Assembly (NCBI RefSeq): GCF_018691265.1
Contig: NW_024881278.1
Span: 7,585,501-7,649,500, forward strand
Direction: 5' to 3'
DNA from: Tyto alba
Lineage: Eukaryota; Chordata; Aves; Strigiformes; Tytonidae
Length of the DNA: 64,000 nt
Below the pieces are notes generated by a model. It made no database searches. It saw only the letters and a list, made by a program, of their open reading frames with translations, and had not been told where the DNA came from. Within the stretch, counting starts at the first letter, position 1. The number at the start of each line of letters is the position of its first letter. Shown piece by piece: positions 63,820-64,000 of this stretch. A program made the position numbers and the translations under genes.

Positions 63820-64000
63820 CTTCAAGAAGCCCCAAAGGCAGAAAGCTGTTACAATCCCCGAGTTGCTCACCCTCTCTAATTCACTCGACATTGTGGGAGG
63901 GGAAGGGACAGGAGTGGGAAATGAAAGGAAACACGGTCCTAACTCAGCGTCTGGCACTCCTCCAGTTACGTGACTGCAGAAGACGTCTACTAGAAGCTGT
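63820..64000 (-). other. SPTBN1: SPTBN1 last intron (3' end)
   Basis: Sequence upstream of the last-exon acceptor on the minus strand, running off the right edge. The open frame continues through it to 63957, but the protein there has no spectrin similarity, and the acceptor with its pyrimidine-rich stretch marks it as intron. Confidence 0.85.

Noticed and set aside
63820..63957. Upstream part of the minus-strand frame as SPTBN1 coding sequence
   Set aside because: The protein before EEMNTW has no spectrin similarity and a splice acceptor lies at the boundary, so it is intron.

Overview
This window is vertebrate nuclear DNA, almost certainly from a bird. It is AT-rich, the coding sequence is split into short exons with consensus GT/AG sites, and there is no prokaryotic gene density. 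It carries truncated CR1 non-LTR retrotransposon copies with the typical avian 3' end. It also carries two solo LTRs of a family that I recall as common in neoavian birds and not as a chicken-typical element. Species cannot be fixed from sequence alone.

Two protein-coding genes are recognisable, both on the minus strand and head-to-tail. Most of the window (left edge to about 52.7 kb) is the 5' part of EML6, an echinoderm-microtubule-associated-protein-like protein. Six coding exons can be placed: 52058-52254 (start codon and HELP motif), 14155-14314, 7526-7624, 5369-5437, 2520-2705 and 494-629. Their phases join without a break into 282 codons plus one base, covering the HELP motif and about the first five WD repeats. 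The gene continues off the left edge. Intron 1 is about 37.7 kb and holds nearly all of the mobile-element debris. The right edge (63604-63819) is the last coding exon of SPTBN1 (non-erythroid beta-spectrin), encoding the C-terminal 71 residues and TGA, with its 3' UTR running leftward. SPTBN1 followed by EML6 in one orientation is the order I know from human 2p16, so this is conserved synteny.

Region by region: 1-14.3 kb, EML6 exons 2-6 and introns 2-6, with one solo LTR (about 9.68-10.26 kb). 14.3-52.06 kb, EML6 intron 1, with an L1-like reverse-transcriptase relic (17.6-18.05 kb), a CR1 3' end (18.4-18.8 kb), a pair of related direct repeats (19.3 and 21.4 kb), a CR1 ORF2 relic (30.9-31.1 kb), a strong imperfect hairpin (32.84-32.94 kb), an AT microsatellite (34.35-34.57 kb), an isolated NRF1-type palindrome (39.24 kb), a second solo LTR with a perfect 5-bp target duplication (41.24-41.80 kb) and a CR1 fragment (49.0 kb). 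52.06-52.7 kb, CpG-rich EML6 promoter and leader with GGC repeats and a short poly-arginine upstream reading frame. 53.74-54.33 kb, a second CpG island with a ZNF143/Staf-type motif and no assigned gene. 54.4-61 kb, intergenic, with GC-rich patches and candidate conserved noncoding blocks. 61-63.6 kb, probable SPTBN1 3' UTR.

Nothing here looks like a new multi-gene system. The parts most worth a second look are the orphan CpG-island promoter, the intronic hairpin, the L1-like relic in an avian genome, the NRF1 palindrome and the repeat-bearing EML6 leader. EML6 is expected to act on microtubules and SPTBN1 on the submembrane actin-spectrin skeleton; their adjacency is syntenic and no shared pathway follows from it.
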